Origin: Chthonomonadales bacterium
GTDB lineage: Bacteria; Armatimonadota; Chthonomonadetes; Chthonomonadales; CAJBBX01
Reading direction: 5' to 3'
Assembly (NCBI GenBank): GCA_027459625.1
Contig: DAIDHP010000015.1
Coordinates: 1-64,000, forward strand
DNA: 64,000 nucleotides
How positions within the stretch are numbered: position 1 is the stretch's first letter; each line of letters opens with the position of its first letter. Below, in pieces: positions 44,678-53,912 of this stretch. Under the pieces are notes generated by a model, which was not told the DNA's origin, made no database searches, and worked only from the letters and a program-made list of their open reading frames with translations. Position numbers and translations under genes: made by a program.

Positions 44678-44917
44678 CCCTCCTTATTGAACTTTGATAG
44701 GACTAAATCAGCGTAATCTTATGTCGATTGATTCGTCGGACAATTTCGATATGAGTTACAAATCGCATTGGATTATTGCAGGAATTATACAATAGAAAGG
44801 TGTATTATGAAACATCATTTGCACGCAACGGTTCCATGATCATACGAGCACGGTTCCATCGAGGAGCGTCACAATCCTGTAAAGATAGCATCGATTATTC
44901 CATTCAGGAGGATTTCC

Positions 44918-47900
44918 ATGCAATTCAAAACCCATTTGAAAAGCTCAGTCTGTTTTTTGATCATTTTGGTATTTTTCACGCCGCCCGGCACGGCAAAAGG
45001 GGCGGGTATCCCCCTGGGCGCCGCGATCTCATCCTCGTTTCTTAGCGTAAACGCCGCAACCGAGGATAACGGATACACAACGATAAAAGGCGCATGGAAC
45101 GGCAAGGAAGCCATGTTACTCTACGCCAAGAACAACCAGGCGACAATCCTCAACCAACAGGGCGTGAATCCCTGTTTGAAGGGCATCGTCTCCTTTGAAT
45201 ACAGGGCGATCGCCTCCGCCGTGCAGGGACAGAACCTAGTGTTCTACGTCATTCCTTTCACTGCGGACGGCAAGGAGGGAGGCGCGGCGAGAACTGCGTG
45301 GATGGTTCCCGCTAAAACCGTCGGAGACGGGAAATGGCACCATGCCAGCTTCAGTTACGATTACTCCCCGAACCTCGAAGTTGTGGGAGTGCAACTAGAC
45401 CAAAGGGTGAACGAATCAGAGGAGACCGGTCCGGGAGAGTGGCTGATCACCGATATCCACCTTAAGCCCCTCCCGTATCCCACCGGTCCTAATTTGGTGA
45501 TTCAGGCGTTTAACGCCACACAAACACCTCTCACCACTGGGAACTCTTTCGATATGGCGCTGACCATCCAAAACATCGGAAGATCCACTGCAAAGGGAAT
45601 TCATGCCTCCATCACACTCAGCCCGAATTTGAAACGACTTGGCGTGAAGCAATCTTCCAATAAATTGAAAGCGGGCGAATCAGGCACATTCCTCTGGAGA
45701 TGCAAACCGTTTCGACGTTCCGGAATCGCTTACGCCAGGGTGTCCGTAACACGCAGCCTTCAAACGAGGAGCCTCGACGCCGTCTGGTCATCCGTGATTT
45801 CTCTTGCCCCGCCGGAGAGATGGGGTAATCAAAAAAACATTCTGGATCTCCGTTCGGGGAATATGCGCCTGGTCTTCCCGCAAATCGGCGATGGGGGCGG
45901 ACTGAAACAGTACGCTTTCGCCTCCGTGGAGTATCTCGTCAAAGGGAAATGGAAACTTCTTGCGGTGTTGCCCCATATAGCCCAGGTGAATACAACGAAG
46001 GGTTCGGAGCAATTCCCACTCGCAAAGCTCATAAGCCACACGGCGTCATCCGCACGATTTTCCATCCCGAATCCAAACTGGAACGCGGATGTCACTTTCC
46101 TTTTGAACCGAAAACTCGGCGTCATATCCATCGACGCCAGCCTTCATGCAAAGAGAGACTTGGATCTCCTGGCTTTTCGATGCCCAGACCTGAGAATCGG
46201 GGAAGGATCGTTCGGCTCATCGAAAAGCGACGCCATCTTCCCCGGCTTGGAGTTCCTATCATCCAAGCAGATATCCTCCAGTCCGGAGTTTGTGGACCCG
46301 CCCATGTCCGAAAGATGGACCCCTCACCCTTTACGCATCACGTCACCGATGATCTCTCTCGCGACGCACGGGATGGTGTTGACCATGCTCTGGAATCCCA
46401 ATGCCAAGTGGGATGGAGTCCACAAGGGGGAATCCGTGCAATTCGCAACTCCGAACCGCGCCATGCGTCAGAACAACTCCCGCATGGCGCTATTCGTCCC
46501 CACCATCCCGCAATGGGTGATGGAGAACGGATCCGAAGCGAACACACCATATCTGTTGAAACGTGGACGTGAAATCAGACTTCATGCGGTTGTTTTCCTT
46601 CGTTCCGCTGGATCGGCTTTGGACGGCATCCAAACCGTTCTGCACTCTCCTCTTTATCATCCATTGTACGCCGCGGCGCCTCGTTCGCTGCAGCAGGAGA
46701 TCGATCTGAGTGCAAAGTGTTTCATGCGGACGTTATGGCGCGGACCCGATAATGGATGGAAAGGACAGGATAATACAGGACCGGCGCCCAATTCCGGCAT
46801 CGCGATAGAGCTTCTAAAGATCGCGAATGAAACGAACAACCCCCAAATCGCCGCTCAAGCGACGCAGCAGGTCGAAGAGGTTATGAACCGATTCCATATG
46901 AACCAAGGCGATGTCACCCTTGCTTTATGGAAAGGGGGAGTTCAATCGGCGTTAAACGCAGCGCGAGGGGGCGCTGAGGCGAATATGCGAACCCAAAGAG
47001 CCGATGGAACCTGGGGATTTGCGCCTGACACCCCCGATAGAGAGAAGTTAGGGCCTCGAGGAGGCACGAACGTGGGGATATGCTCCACGAATCTGGGGCC
47101 TATCGCCGCCTATGCATTGATAACCCGAAACCCCGCAGCGGTGCGATCGTTGTTGAGGGCTTTGAAATCAATGGAAAGGTTCCGCATCCCTGCCGGAGCT
47201 CAGGTTTGGGAATGTCCCCTGCAGGAGCCCGACATACTTGCGGCGGCGAACGTAATCCCGGAATATGTGGATGGCTATCTGATCACTGGCGACCAACAAT
47301 ACCTGCGACGCGCGGCGTATTGGGCATGGACGGGCGTGCCATTCGTGTATCAGTGGAGATATCCGAATCGGGCGATCATGCCCGGAGCGACCACGCCGGT
47401 GTTCGGGAGCAGTTTTTTCACATGGTCGTGGATGGGGCGTCCGGTTCAATGGAATGGGCTCGCATATGCGCACGCTCTTCTCTCCCTCGCGCCATACGAC
47501 CATTCCTTTGACTGGAAAAAGCTCGCAGCAAGCATCACGCATTGCGGAATGCAGGAGCAGCAGCTTCATTCCCCTTCATCCTACGGATGCTATCCCGATT
47601 CCTACCATTTGCTAAGCAACAAGCCATTCGGGCCTTGGCTGAACCCTGGGGTCATAATGAACAATCTTTTCCATATAAAGGAGGGCGTGTTCGCCTACCC
47701 CAACACGATCGCGATACGGAATGGTTCCCGGAGATGGCTGATGACATCGGGGGCGCCATGCGGAAGCGAGACGATCCACGGCGAAATCACGCTCACAGTG
47801 AAACCGATCAAAGGGATAACAAGCCGCTTAATCGTCTCATCCCCCTTCCGGCCAAGTTCCATCGAGTTAAATGGCTCGCCGCTAACACAGGTGGAAAAAG

Positions 47901-47995
47901 AACAACCAGAAGGAAGTTGGTGGCTGTGGGACGCAACGGAAAATGTGACGCTGATTCAAGTGGAGAAAACAACCCCCTTCCGACTGCGGCTATAG
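44918..47995 (+). CDS. Large secreted protein, probable polysaccharide-active, unknown family
   Basis: A 1025-residue protein with signal peptide (1-28). It has a jelly-roll-like N-terminal part (about 30-195: VSFEYRAIA, WHHASFSYDY), then a CARDB-like beta domain (PNLVIQAFNATQTPLTTGN) and a beta-rich middle. A helical region (about 585-935) is reminiscent of alpha/alpha toroid glycosidases or lyases, with TLWRGPDNGWKGQDNTGP and repeated Trp-rich helices. I do not recognise a named catalytic motif. AGGAGG precedes the ATG. Neighbouring glycosidases suggest a carbohydrate role. Confidence 0.75.
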   Translation: MQFKTHLKSSVCFLIILVFFTPPGTAKGAGIPLGAAISSSFLSVNAATEDNGYTTIKGAWNGKEAMLLYAKNNQATILNQQGVNPCLKGIVSFEYRAIASAVQGQNLVFYVIPFTADGKEGGAARTAWMVPAKTVGDGKWHHASFSYDYSPNLEVVGVQLDQRVNESEETGPGEWLITDIHLKPLPYPTGPNLVIQAFNATQTPLTTGNSFDMALTIQNIGRSTAKGIHASITLSPNLKRLGVKQSSNKLKAGESGTFLWRCKPFRRSGIAYARVSVTRSLQTRSLDAVWSSVISLAPPERWGNQKNILDLRSGNMRLVFPQIGDGGGLKQYAFASVEYLVKGKWKLLAVLPHIAQVNTTKGSEQFPLAKLISHTASSARFSIPNPNWNADVTFLLNRKLGVISIDASLHAKRDLDLLAFRCPDLRIGEGSFGSSKSDAIFPGLEFLSSKQISSSPEFVDPPMSERWTPHPLRITSPMISLATHGMVLTMLWNPNAKWDGVHKGESVQFATPNRAMRQNNSRMALFVPTIPQWVMENGSEANTPYLLKRGREIRLHAVVFLRSAGSALDGIQTVLHSPLYHPLYAAAPRSLQQEIDLSAKCFMRTLWRGPDNGWKGQDNTGPAPNSGIAIELLKIANETNNPQIAAQATQQVEEVMNRFHMNQGDVTLALWKGGVQSALNAARGGAEANMRTQRADGTWGFAPDTPDREKLGPRGGTNVGICSTNLGPIAAYALITRNPAAVRSLLRALKSMERFRIPAGAQVWECPLQEPDILAAANVIPEYVDGYLITGDQQYLRRAAYWAWTGVPFVYQWRYPNRAIMPGATTPVFGSSFFTWSWMGRPVQWNGLAYAHALLSLAPYDHSFDWKKLAASITHCGMQEQQLHSPSSYGCYPDSYHLLSNKPFGPWLNPGVIMNNLFHIKEGVFAYPNTIAIRNGSRRWLMTSGAPCGSETIHGEITLTVKPIKGITSRLIVSSPFRPSSIELNGSPLTQVEKEQPEGSWWLWDATENVTLIQVEKTTPFRLRL

Positions 47996-48036
47996 CTCCG
48001 ACAGACGCTTCCGGCTCATGCCATTCGGTTCCGCAA

Positions 48037-48069
48037 TCCAGAACCCTCCCAATGCGGGAGGGCTCTGGA
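48037..48069. terminator. Bidirectional terminator between convergent genes
   Basis: TCCAGAaCCCTCCC and GGGAGGGcTCTGGA form a 14-position stem with one mismatch around AATGC, between the 3' ends of the secreted protein gene and amt. T-tracts are absent on both sides. Confidence 0.65.
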
Positions 48070-48092
48070 ACTGACAGGAAAGGAGCGAAAGC

Positions 48093-49481
48093 TTATTGCA
48101 TGCTCGGTTCGAACATCTCGTAACCGCTCTCGCCGTGTTGGCTTTGATCCAATCCAAGGGTCTCCTGTTCGTGTTCCACCCTCAACCCCATCGTGTGATT
48201 CAGGATGATGGCGATGAGCCAGGTGACAAGCATGGCATAACCGGCGGTTACCACAACGGCTACGAACTGAACCCATAATTGATACGGATTGCCCGCAATC
48301 AATCCTCTACCCATATAGGTGGCGAAGATTCCCGCCGCGATAGCCCCCCAGATGCCTCCCACGCCATGCACTCCGAAGACATCCAGCGTGTCGTCATAGC
48401 CGAACTTGTTCTTCAAGGTGACGGCGTAGAAGCAGATCAAGGAAACGACAATCCCGATGACAACCGCCGACATCGGGCTGACATACCCGGCTCCCGGAGT
48501 GATGCCCACCAATCCCGCCACGGCTCCCGTGGCGGCGCCAAGCACGGTGGGTTTGCCGTAGATTTTCCAATCGAGGAATATCCATGTGAGGGCGGCGATG
48601 GCTGCGGAGATATGCGTGGCGACGAACGCATTCACCGCTTGCGCATTGGCGGCTCCGGCGCTTCCCGCATTGAATCCGAACCACCCAAACCAAAGCATGG
48701 CGGTGCCGATCAGAGTCATGGTAAGGTTGTGAGGGCGCATCATCTCCCCCTCTTCCATGTGTCTCTTGCCCAGCATCCACGCTAGCACCAATGCGGAGGT
48801 TCCGCTGCTGATGTGGATAACCGCGCCTGCGAAATCCAACACCCCCATCTCTTTCAGAAATCCGCCCGCCCCCCAGACACAGTGCACCAGAGGGCAATAG
48901 ATAAAGGTGCTCCAAAGAACGAGAAATACGACATAGGTCTTGAATTTGATACGTTCCGCCACCGCCCCGCTGATAAGAGCCGGGGTGATGATGGCGAACA
49001 TCATCTGGTAAATCATGAAGGCTTCGTGAGGCACGGTGGGATTATAATTCGGGTTGGGGTTCAACCCGACTCCCCGCAAACCAAACCAACTCAAATTGCC
49101 GATCACATGATGGAAATCCGGACCGAACGCCAGACTGTAACCCCACATGATCCAAACGAAAGTAATGACCGCGAGAGCCACGAAGCTTTGCATGATGGTG
49201 CCGAGCACGTTTTTCGCCCGCACCATGCCGCCGTAAAAGAGAGCAAGCCCCGGTGTCATGAACATGACCAGCGCGGCGGCGGCGAGCATCCACGCCGTGT
49301 CACCGGCCTTGATGGGAAGCGCGTTCACGCCTTGCGCTTGGGCTGCGGTGGAGAGAGAGGCGAGGACAAGGGTTGTCCCCAGAAGTCGGAATTTGCCGAC
49401 TCGCCTGGAGCGACGCAATTCGGAGCCGATAACGGCTCGCGCGTCGCCAAGCAACGTGTAATGTGTGGTATTCAATTCCAT
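48093..49481 (-). CDS. amt: Ammonium transporter (first copy)
   Basis: Inner-membrane Amt/MEP/Rh channel of 462 residues. The N-terminal segment to about residue 50 looks like a cleavable signal (LASLSTAAQAQ), as in other Amt proteins. MTPGLALFYGGMVRAKN and the FGVHGVGGIWGAIAAG block with the pore His are conserved, as is the twin-His partner in YCPLVHCVWGAGG. The cytosolic tail GLDQSQHGESGYEMFE is the P-II-binding type, but no glnK gene is adjacent. GGGGG lies directly before the ATG. A conserved leader element lies about 95 nt upstream. Confidence 0.96.
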   Translation of the reverse strand: MELNTTHYTLLGDARAVIGSELRRSRRVGKFRLLGTTLVLASLSTAAQAQGVNALPIKAGDTAWMLAAAALVMFMTPGLALFYGGMVRAKNVLGTIMQSFVALAVITFVWIMWGYSLAFGPDFHHVIGNLSWFGLRGVGLNPNPNYNPTVPHEAFMIYQMMFAIITPALISGAVAERIKFKTYVVFLVLWSTFIYCPLVHCVWGAGGFLKEMGVLDFAGAVIHISSGTSALVLAWMLGKRHMEEGEMMRPHNLTMTLIGTAMLWFGWFGFNAGSAGAANAQAVNAFVATHISAAIAALTWIFLDWKIYGKPTVLGAATGAVAGLVGITPGAGYVSPMSAVVIGIVVSLICFYAVTLKNKFGYDDTLDVFGVHGVGGIWGAIAAGIFATYMGRGLIAGNPYQLWVQFVAVVVTAGYAMLVTWLIAIILNHTMGLRVEHEQETLGLDQSQHGESGYEMFEPSMQ

Positions 49482-49577
49482 CCCCCGTTGGTGATTTCCG
49501 CTTTCGCGTTCGGGTGAAATATTCCATCCTGGAACATCAATTCATTGATAACGCGAACATAGCGGGTGAATTTACTC

Positions 49578-49632
49578 CGCCTGTCGCTCCGCATTGAGAG
49601 AGGTGCGCCACGATGAACACCGGGGACGGGCT
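49578..49632 (-). promoter_or_regulatory. Conserved leader element upstream of first amt (candidate cis-RNA)
   Basis: A 55-nt block nearly repeats the one before the second amt gene. Minus-strand AGCCCGTCCCC, GTGTTCA, CACCTCTC, GCGGAG and GACAGGCG are identical in both, separated by substitutions that are nearly all transitions and one 2-nt indel. GCCCGTC and GACAGGC can pair as a closing stem with one mismatch. Flanking leader sequence is not alike. Confidence 0.6.
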
Positions 49633-49926
49633 CAATAGAAAGGAAGCTCCACAAAGAGCGGTCTCAACCACACCGTCAAGATGCATTTATTATGACACAT
49701 AGAGGGCGCGGAATCGCAATCCGGCGTACATGAAAGGCTGTGAGAGATGATGTTGGAAAATGATCATCCTTTTCAACATTGGGACAGAGCCAGCAGGAAG
49801 GTATTCAATAACCTACAACATGATTGACACAAGGAGAGGGCTTATCTTAAAGGGACGCCCCCTCCATTGTTTTTTACATACATCCCGTTCCCAAGACGCC
49901 AAATAGGTGCAATGGTTGACGTAAAA
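49633..49926. other. Intergenic region between the two amt genes
   Basis: No ORF is supported. A hairpin near 49749-49779 (ATGTTGgAAA against TTTtCAACAT) may end the second-amt transcript. A possible first-amt promoter (CATAAT -10) lies near 49690 without a good -35. Confidence 0.4.
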
Positions 49927-51357
49927 TCAATCCAAGCCGGATTCGAACATCTCGTATCCGCTCTCCCCGTGCTGGCTCTGATCCAAGCCCAGGGTCTCTT
50001 CCTCCGCGTCAACGCGCAATCCAATCGTCTTATTCACAATCGTGCCTAAAATGAAGGTCATCACGACCGCATAGCAAACGGAGACCAATACGCTGAACAC
50101 CTGAACGAGGAACTGATGGAAGTCTCCGTAAAGCAAACCCTGATGGTAGAAGCCGCTGGATTTCGGGTCTCCGTCGGACGCGATGAGATGCACCGCAAAG
50201 ATGCCCGTTGCGATAGCCCCCCACATCCCTCCCACGCCATGCACTCCAAAGACATCCAAGGTGTCATCATAACCGAATCTGTTTTTCAAGCCCACCGCCC
50301 AGAAACTGATGCAGGACACGCCCGCTCCGATCGCCAAAGCCCCGAGAGGATCCACGAAGCCTGACGCGGGGGTGATAGCGACCAATCCCGCAACGGCTCC
50401 GGTCGCGGCTCCCAACGCAGTCGGCTTTCCGTAAGCTTTCCAATCCAACAGCACCCAAACCAATGCCGCCGTGGCTGCGGCGATATGGGTGACCACAAAA
50501 GCGTTCACCGCATGCTCGTTCGCAGCGATGGCGCTGCCCGCGTTAAAGCCGAACCAACCGAACCATAGCAGTCCCGCGCCAATAAGAGTCATGGTTAGAT
50601 TGTGCGGGCGCATCAGTTCACGCTCGTCCGTGCGGCGCTTGCCAATCATTATCGCCAGAACCAACGCCGAAACTCCGCTGGATATATGCACCACGGTGCC
50701 TCCGGCGAAATCCAGCGCCCCCATGTTTTTCAGCCATCCGCCCGCTCCCCACACCCAGTGAGCAAGAGGGCAATAAACGAACGTGCTCCACAAAACGAGG
50801 AAAACCACATACGCCTTGAATTTAATCCGCTCTGCGATGGCGCCGCTGAAGAGAGCAGGCGTGATGATGGCGAACATCATCTGGAAGATCATGTACGCCT
50901 CATGGGGCACCGTGGGACCATAATTGGGATCGGGAGTGACGCCCACCCCATGTAATCCAATCCAGTTCAATCCTCCGATAATATGCCAATGATCCGGGCC
51001 AAAAGCAAGGGAGTATCCCCATAAAACCCACAACACCGAGATTATCGCCATGGCGATAAAACTTTGCATGATGGTGCTGAGCACGTTTTTGGCGCGGACC
51101 ATGCCCCCGTAAAAGAGAGCCAATCCCGGAGTCATCAATAACACCAACGCGGTTGACGCAAGCAGCCATGCGGTATCGCCGGTGTTAATGGAAGAGGTGA
51201 CGCCTTGAGCGAAGGCGCAAGAAGGAACTGCAAGCAGGACAATGATTGTCCCGATAAGTCGAAATGCACTGACCTTTCCGCTTCGCGCGCTCAAGCCGTC
51301 AACGGCTTCCGCGAGAGCGGAATTCACACACATCGTTTTCAAATATCCATCCCCCAT
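49927..51357 (-). CDS. amt: Ammonium transporter (second copy)
   Basis: Paralogue of the neighbouring Amt with the same block order: LLMTPGLALFYGGMVRAKN, YCPLAHWVWGAGGWL and FGVHGVGGMWGAIATG. The same P-II-type tail, GLDQSQHGESGYEMFE, is present. It differs by a longer periplasmic loop (HLIASDGDPKSSGFYHQG). The ATG at 51357 (MGDGYLK) or 51333 (MCVNSAL) is the probable start. The ORF reaches to 51504, but that would place the start upstream of the promoter and across the conserved leader. Tandem duplication is evident. Confidence 0.93.
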   Translation of the reverse strand: MGDGYLKTMCVNSALAEAVDGLSARSGKVSAFRLIGTIIVLLAVPSCAFAQGVTSSINTGDTAWLLASTALVLLMTPGLALFYGGMVRAKNVLSTIMQSFIAMAIISVLWVLWGYSLAFGPDHWHIIGGLNWIGLHGVGVTPDPNYGPTVPHEAYMIFQMMFAIITPALFSGAIAERIKFKAYVVFLVLWSTFVYCPLAHWVWGAGGWLKNMGALDFAGGTVVHISSGVSALVLAIMIGKRRTDERELMRPHNLTMTLIGAGLLWFGWFGFNAGSAIAANEHAVNAFVVTHIAAATAALVWVLLDWKAYGKPTALGAATGAVAGLVAITPASGFVDPLGALAIGAGVSCISFWAVGLKNRFGYDDTLDVFGVHGVGGMWGAIATGIFAVHLIASDGDPKSSGFYHQGLLYGDFHQFLVQVFSVLVSVCYAVVMTFILGTIVNKTIGLRVDAEEETLGLDQSQHGESGYEMFESGLD

Positions 51358-51368
51358 TGATAGTATGT

Positions 51369-51421
51369 CGCCTGTCACTCCGCTTTGAGAGGTGTACCGC
51401 GGTGAACACTGGGGACGGGCT
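51369..51421 (-). promoter_or_regulatory. Conserved leader element upstream of second amt (candidate cis-RNA)
   Basis: The 53-nt counterpart of the element at 49578-49632. It lies inside the predicted transcript, about 55 nt after the predicted start site, and its closing strand GACAGGC ends some 10 nt before the start codon at 51357. It could therefore gate ribosome access. It lacks the GGAAGTAGG core of known glutamine riboswitches. Confidence 0.6.
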
Positions 51422-51481
51422 ATGTCCAAAAAACCTGCATTGACGCAGTGAAATTGAACAACAATGTCAAAATCTTCCTCC

Positions 51482-51511
51482 ATTATAGACAATAAAAAAA
51501 GCATCCGTCAA
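51482..51511 (-). promoter_or_regulatory. Promoter of second amt
   Basis: Minus-strand TTGACG (51506-51511), 18-nt spacer, TATAAT (51482-51487). The expected start site is near 51475, leaving a leader of about 115 nt. Confidence 0.7.
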
Positions 51512-51575
51512 GCAGAAGGCGTCCCAATCATCAAATAAAACGACTCTTTGTCCGTATCCCACCACGGATAAAATG

Positions 51576-51609
51576 AAAAAAAGGCATTCGACGGATTGTC
51601 GAATGCCTT
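51576..51609 (-). terminator. Rho-independent terminator after outer-membrane barrel gene
   Basis: AAGGCATTCGAC and GTCGAATGCCTT form a perfect 12-bp stem around GGATT, followed on the minus strand by T7. It lies about 115 nt past the barrel gene stop and upstream of the second amt promoter. Confidence 0.88.
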
Positions 51610-51722
51610 AAGATAGAATGACAGCCTTTTACAGTGTTTCCACTGAATGGTAACCGCAAACGTCAGGAGAGATAGGTAATATCCTATCCATTGTTACGGA
51701 TAATATCGTCTCCCCCGATCGC

Positions 51723-52301
51723 TTAGAAGCGATATCCAACGTAGGTGCGAAAACCGCTCGGCGCGGTGTCGCCCACCGTATTGTGCTGATCAATCCATTC
51801 GTAACGAGTTTCCACATAGAACTTTCTCGTTACGTTCACCCCAAAGATCAGACCCGCTCCCATTCGAGTGACCGTGGGTTGATGAAGTCCTAGATAGTTA
51901 TTGGTTCCGCCAAAGGTGTCGGCGGTGAGACAATAACCAAGGTAGGGTGAGCGCCCGCTATCATCATTGAAGGTGTAAACCTGATTGATGGAAACGGGCA
52001 AATCACGAAATATACCGGCTGTCCTATCCGAATAATGGTAGTCGACTGAAATACTGGTGCTCCAGTTGTCGCCATTAAAGAGATGCGGGAACCACGGAAG
52101 TTGATACTCAAGACCTCCGCCCCAGGACGCAAAGTCGGTTATATCGCGAATACCACTACTGGACGGGGTGAAAAAGCCTCCGCGAATGCTGAGACCGTTA
52201 AGCAAATTGCTGGCGCTCGCAGGTTTCGGTGCGGCGAATACCGCTCCAACCAACAGCGCAACCAATGCAACCCGCCAGAGATATGCCTTTGTCTTGCTCA
52301 T
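51723..52301 (-). CDS. Small outer-membrane beta-barrel protein
   Basis: Signal peptide (LLVGAVFAAPKPASAS) followed by amphipathic strands and a C-terminal TYVGYRF ending in Phe, as in BAM substrates. LSIRGGFFTPSSSGIRDI and ISVDYHYSDRTAGIFRDLPV are beta-strand-rich, and RMGAGLIFGVNVTRKFYVETRYEW is typical of OmpA/OmpW-like barrels. Length 192, like the barrel at 27449. An AGGAG site precedes the ATG. Precise family unknown. Confidence 0.8.
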   Translation of the reverse strand: MSKTKAYLWRVALVALLVGAVFAAPKPASASNLLNGLSIRGGFFTPSSSGIRDITDFASWGGGLEYQLPWFPHLFNGDNWSTSISVDYHYSDRTAGIFRDLPVSINQVYTFNDDSGRSPYLGYCLTADTFGGTNNYLGLHQPTVTRMGAGLIFGVNVTRKFYVETRYEWIDQHNTVGDTAPSGFRTYVGYRF

Positions 52302-52623
52302 GGCTTATGCTCCTTTCTGAATACAATTATCGACCTCAGCCTGAAGTTCCACAGTGCTTCACGCTTCGGAATCGAACGATCGCTAAGCTTAAGCCGCCGA
52401 ACAGGGACAGCAGCCAGCCGATATACGGCCGTTCCGTGCGCGACGTAGTTATGAGAGCTAACATACGTCCATTTATATTTTACTCAAGTTACAGAGAAAT
52501 TACACCCAATTTGAAAAAAAAATACATCGTTTGCCCGTAAATTAAGGAAAATAGCGGTGTTTGAGCGCGCATTTACGCGCCAACCCGGACTCATCCGCCA
52601 TGCAGCGATTGCATAACGGCTTC
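52302..52623. other. Intergenic region, largely featureless
   Basis: No supported ORF. A short GC-rich hairpin (GCGCG ... CGCGC near 52565-52580) could end the isochorismatase-family transcript. The AT-rich part at 52470-52550 may hold the barrel-gene promoter, but no clear -10/-35 pair is visible. Confidence 0.4.
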
Positions 52624-53349
52624 TTATAAAATATCGCTTACAACTCGCACTCCATTCAAATTCATGTGATACAGAAACAGAGAGTGGATCAGGTTGGCGG
52701 GATGGGCGCATGCTCCGAGGTCCTTGGCGACATCATCCGGCAGATCGTAGGTATCCACGCAATTGGCGGGAACGATGACGGGCTGATCCAAGTTTAACGC
52801 GTTGGATTTTAATTTGAGATGCATTGCCAGTTGATAGACGCAGAGATCGGTACAATCGCCTACCACAATACGGCGGGTCACCTCCGGATGAGCGTCCAAC
52901 CACGCGTCCAAGTCGGTGCCGATGGAGGAACTCAGGGAGCGTTTGGGCATCACTGTGAAATGATCGGAGAATGGGAGAGACATCAACTCCGGTATCGTGA
53001 TGGCTTCGTTGGTGCCTTTGATGCAATGCACGGGGAAATCGTTGAACTCCGGAGAATCGGCGGGATGTGCGTCCTGCGGAAGCATGAAATGGCGCACACC
53101 CGCCTCCCACGCCGCAATGATTAGCTCATTTATCGGCTCAATCAAAGCCTGAACACGTTCGCTTCGCAGCATCCCCTCGTGGCAAAAGCCATTGGTCATA
53201 TCCACGCAAAATATCGCGACGGATCCCGGACCACCCGCCTCCGCAAGTAGGGATTCCAGCGTCAATGGTTCCAAATCCTCCATCCAATCCTCAAGAGTGG
53301 ATAGAAATCCCTCATATTTTAATTGCCACGCTTCGGAAATGTACGGCAT
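52624..53349 (-). CDS. Isochorismatase-family cysteine hydrolase
   Basis: A 241-residue alpha/beta cysteine hydrolase with the catalytic triad D50 (IFCVDMTNGF), K136 (VMPKRSLSSS) and C170 (VVGDCTDLCVYQLA). The family includes nicotinamidases and amidases of small amides. A 40-residue N-terminal extension (MPYISEAWQLKYEGFLSTL) and a nearby second Cys (C166) are features of the nicotinamidase-like branch. The exact substrate cannot be told. Confidence 0.88.
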   Translation of the reverse strand: MPYISEAWQLKYEGFLSTLEDWMEDLEPLTLESLLAEAGGPGSVAIFCVDMTNGFCHEGMLRSERVQALIEPINELIIAAWEAGVRHFMLPQDAHPADSPEFNDFPVHCIKGTNEAITIPELMSLPFSDHFTVMPKRSLSSSIGTDLDAWLDAHPEVTRRIVVGDCTDLCVYQLAMHLKLKSNALNLDQPVIVPANCVDTYDLPDDVAKDLGACAHPANLIHSLFLYHMNLNGVRVVSDIL

Positions 53350-53431
53350 TCTCTTTCCTCCGAATTCTTACGGATTAACACCGATGCGTTCAAAACACAT
53401 GAAATGATCGCCCCTCGATCGGCATCGGCGC

Positions 53432-53574
53432 TTGACAAACCGAGCGACTCCTTATGATATTACGATGCCTCTGCGGGGAATTCCTGCATGAACGGTAAAA
53501 AAATCAGGTGTCATTGGAGATGGCAGGCATACTTTAAGAATGGAGACGGGAACCTTATCAACAGTCGTTTATAA
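53432..53574 (+). other. Promoter-like signal and possible 28-residue peptide
   Basis: TTGACA (53432-53437) is followed by TATGAT at 15-nt spacing or TGATAT at 17. From the ATG at 53488, behind GGGGAA, a 28-codon ORF encodes MNGKKIRCHWRWQAYFKNGD and a short tail. No homology is recognised; the coding status is doubtful. The remainder of 53575-53814 shows nothing definite. Confidence 0.25.
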
Positions 53575-53814
53575 GCTTCTGGGATTTCAGTGTGCGGATG
53601 GCATCAGAAAGCGTATCCGAAGGGCAGAATGCAGTAACCAATATGTTGATATAAACAAGCATTTACGATGATCTCAGGTGTTGAAGCTCCCATAAATCTC
53701 GGTTATCCATTGGAATTGCTCCGGCAATATCGACATGGTAGTATCGCATAGGTGATGCAAATTCGTTTTCACTCCAATCCACGACAAAACAGCATGATTT
53801 CAGAAAGGATTATA

Positions 53815-53912
53815 CCGTACAGGTAATTGCAAAATTCGCTTTTCAGGTATTTCGCCGAGCATGAAATGAACGATATTAGCCTCATTTTCTGAATTTTGCA
53901 ATTACCTCCGTA
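53815..53912. repeat. Best copy of the ~85-bp palindromic repeat with possible target duplication
   Basis: AGGTAATTGCAAAATTC (53821-53837) and its perfect complement (53891-53907) are 17-bp arms around a 53-nt interior. The pentamer CCGTA stands on both sides (53815-53819 and 53908-53912), as a target-site duplication would. Related copies are at 57197, 27124, 32024 and perhaps 18580. It resembles a small non-autonomous palindromic element; no transposase lies within. Confidence 0.7.

Noticed and set aside
44776-45045. 89-codon ORF overlapping the start of the secreted protein gene
   Set aside because: It overlaps the signal peptide region of the 1025-residue protein in another frame and lacks a Shine-Dalgarno site.
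48279-49517. Long plus-strand ORFs antisense to the first amt
   Set aside because: They are frame shadows of a conserved membrane gene: His/Arg/Gly-rich, without ribosome sites or recognisable motifs. The same holds for long antisense ORFs in nuoL, hcp and the glycosidase genes.
49578-51421. Known glutamine riboswitch upstream of the amt genes
   Set aside because: The conserved GGAAGTAGG core of the glnA-type motif is missing from both leaders, so the known family is not assigned.
51358-51504. N-terminal extension of the second Amt
   Set aside because: The frame is open to 51504, but it crosses the promoter and the conserved leader, and the residues do not look like an Amt N-terminus.
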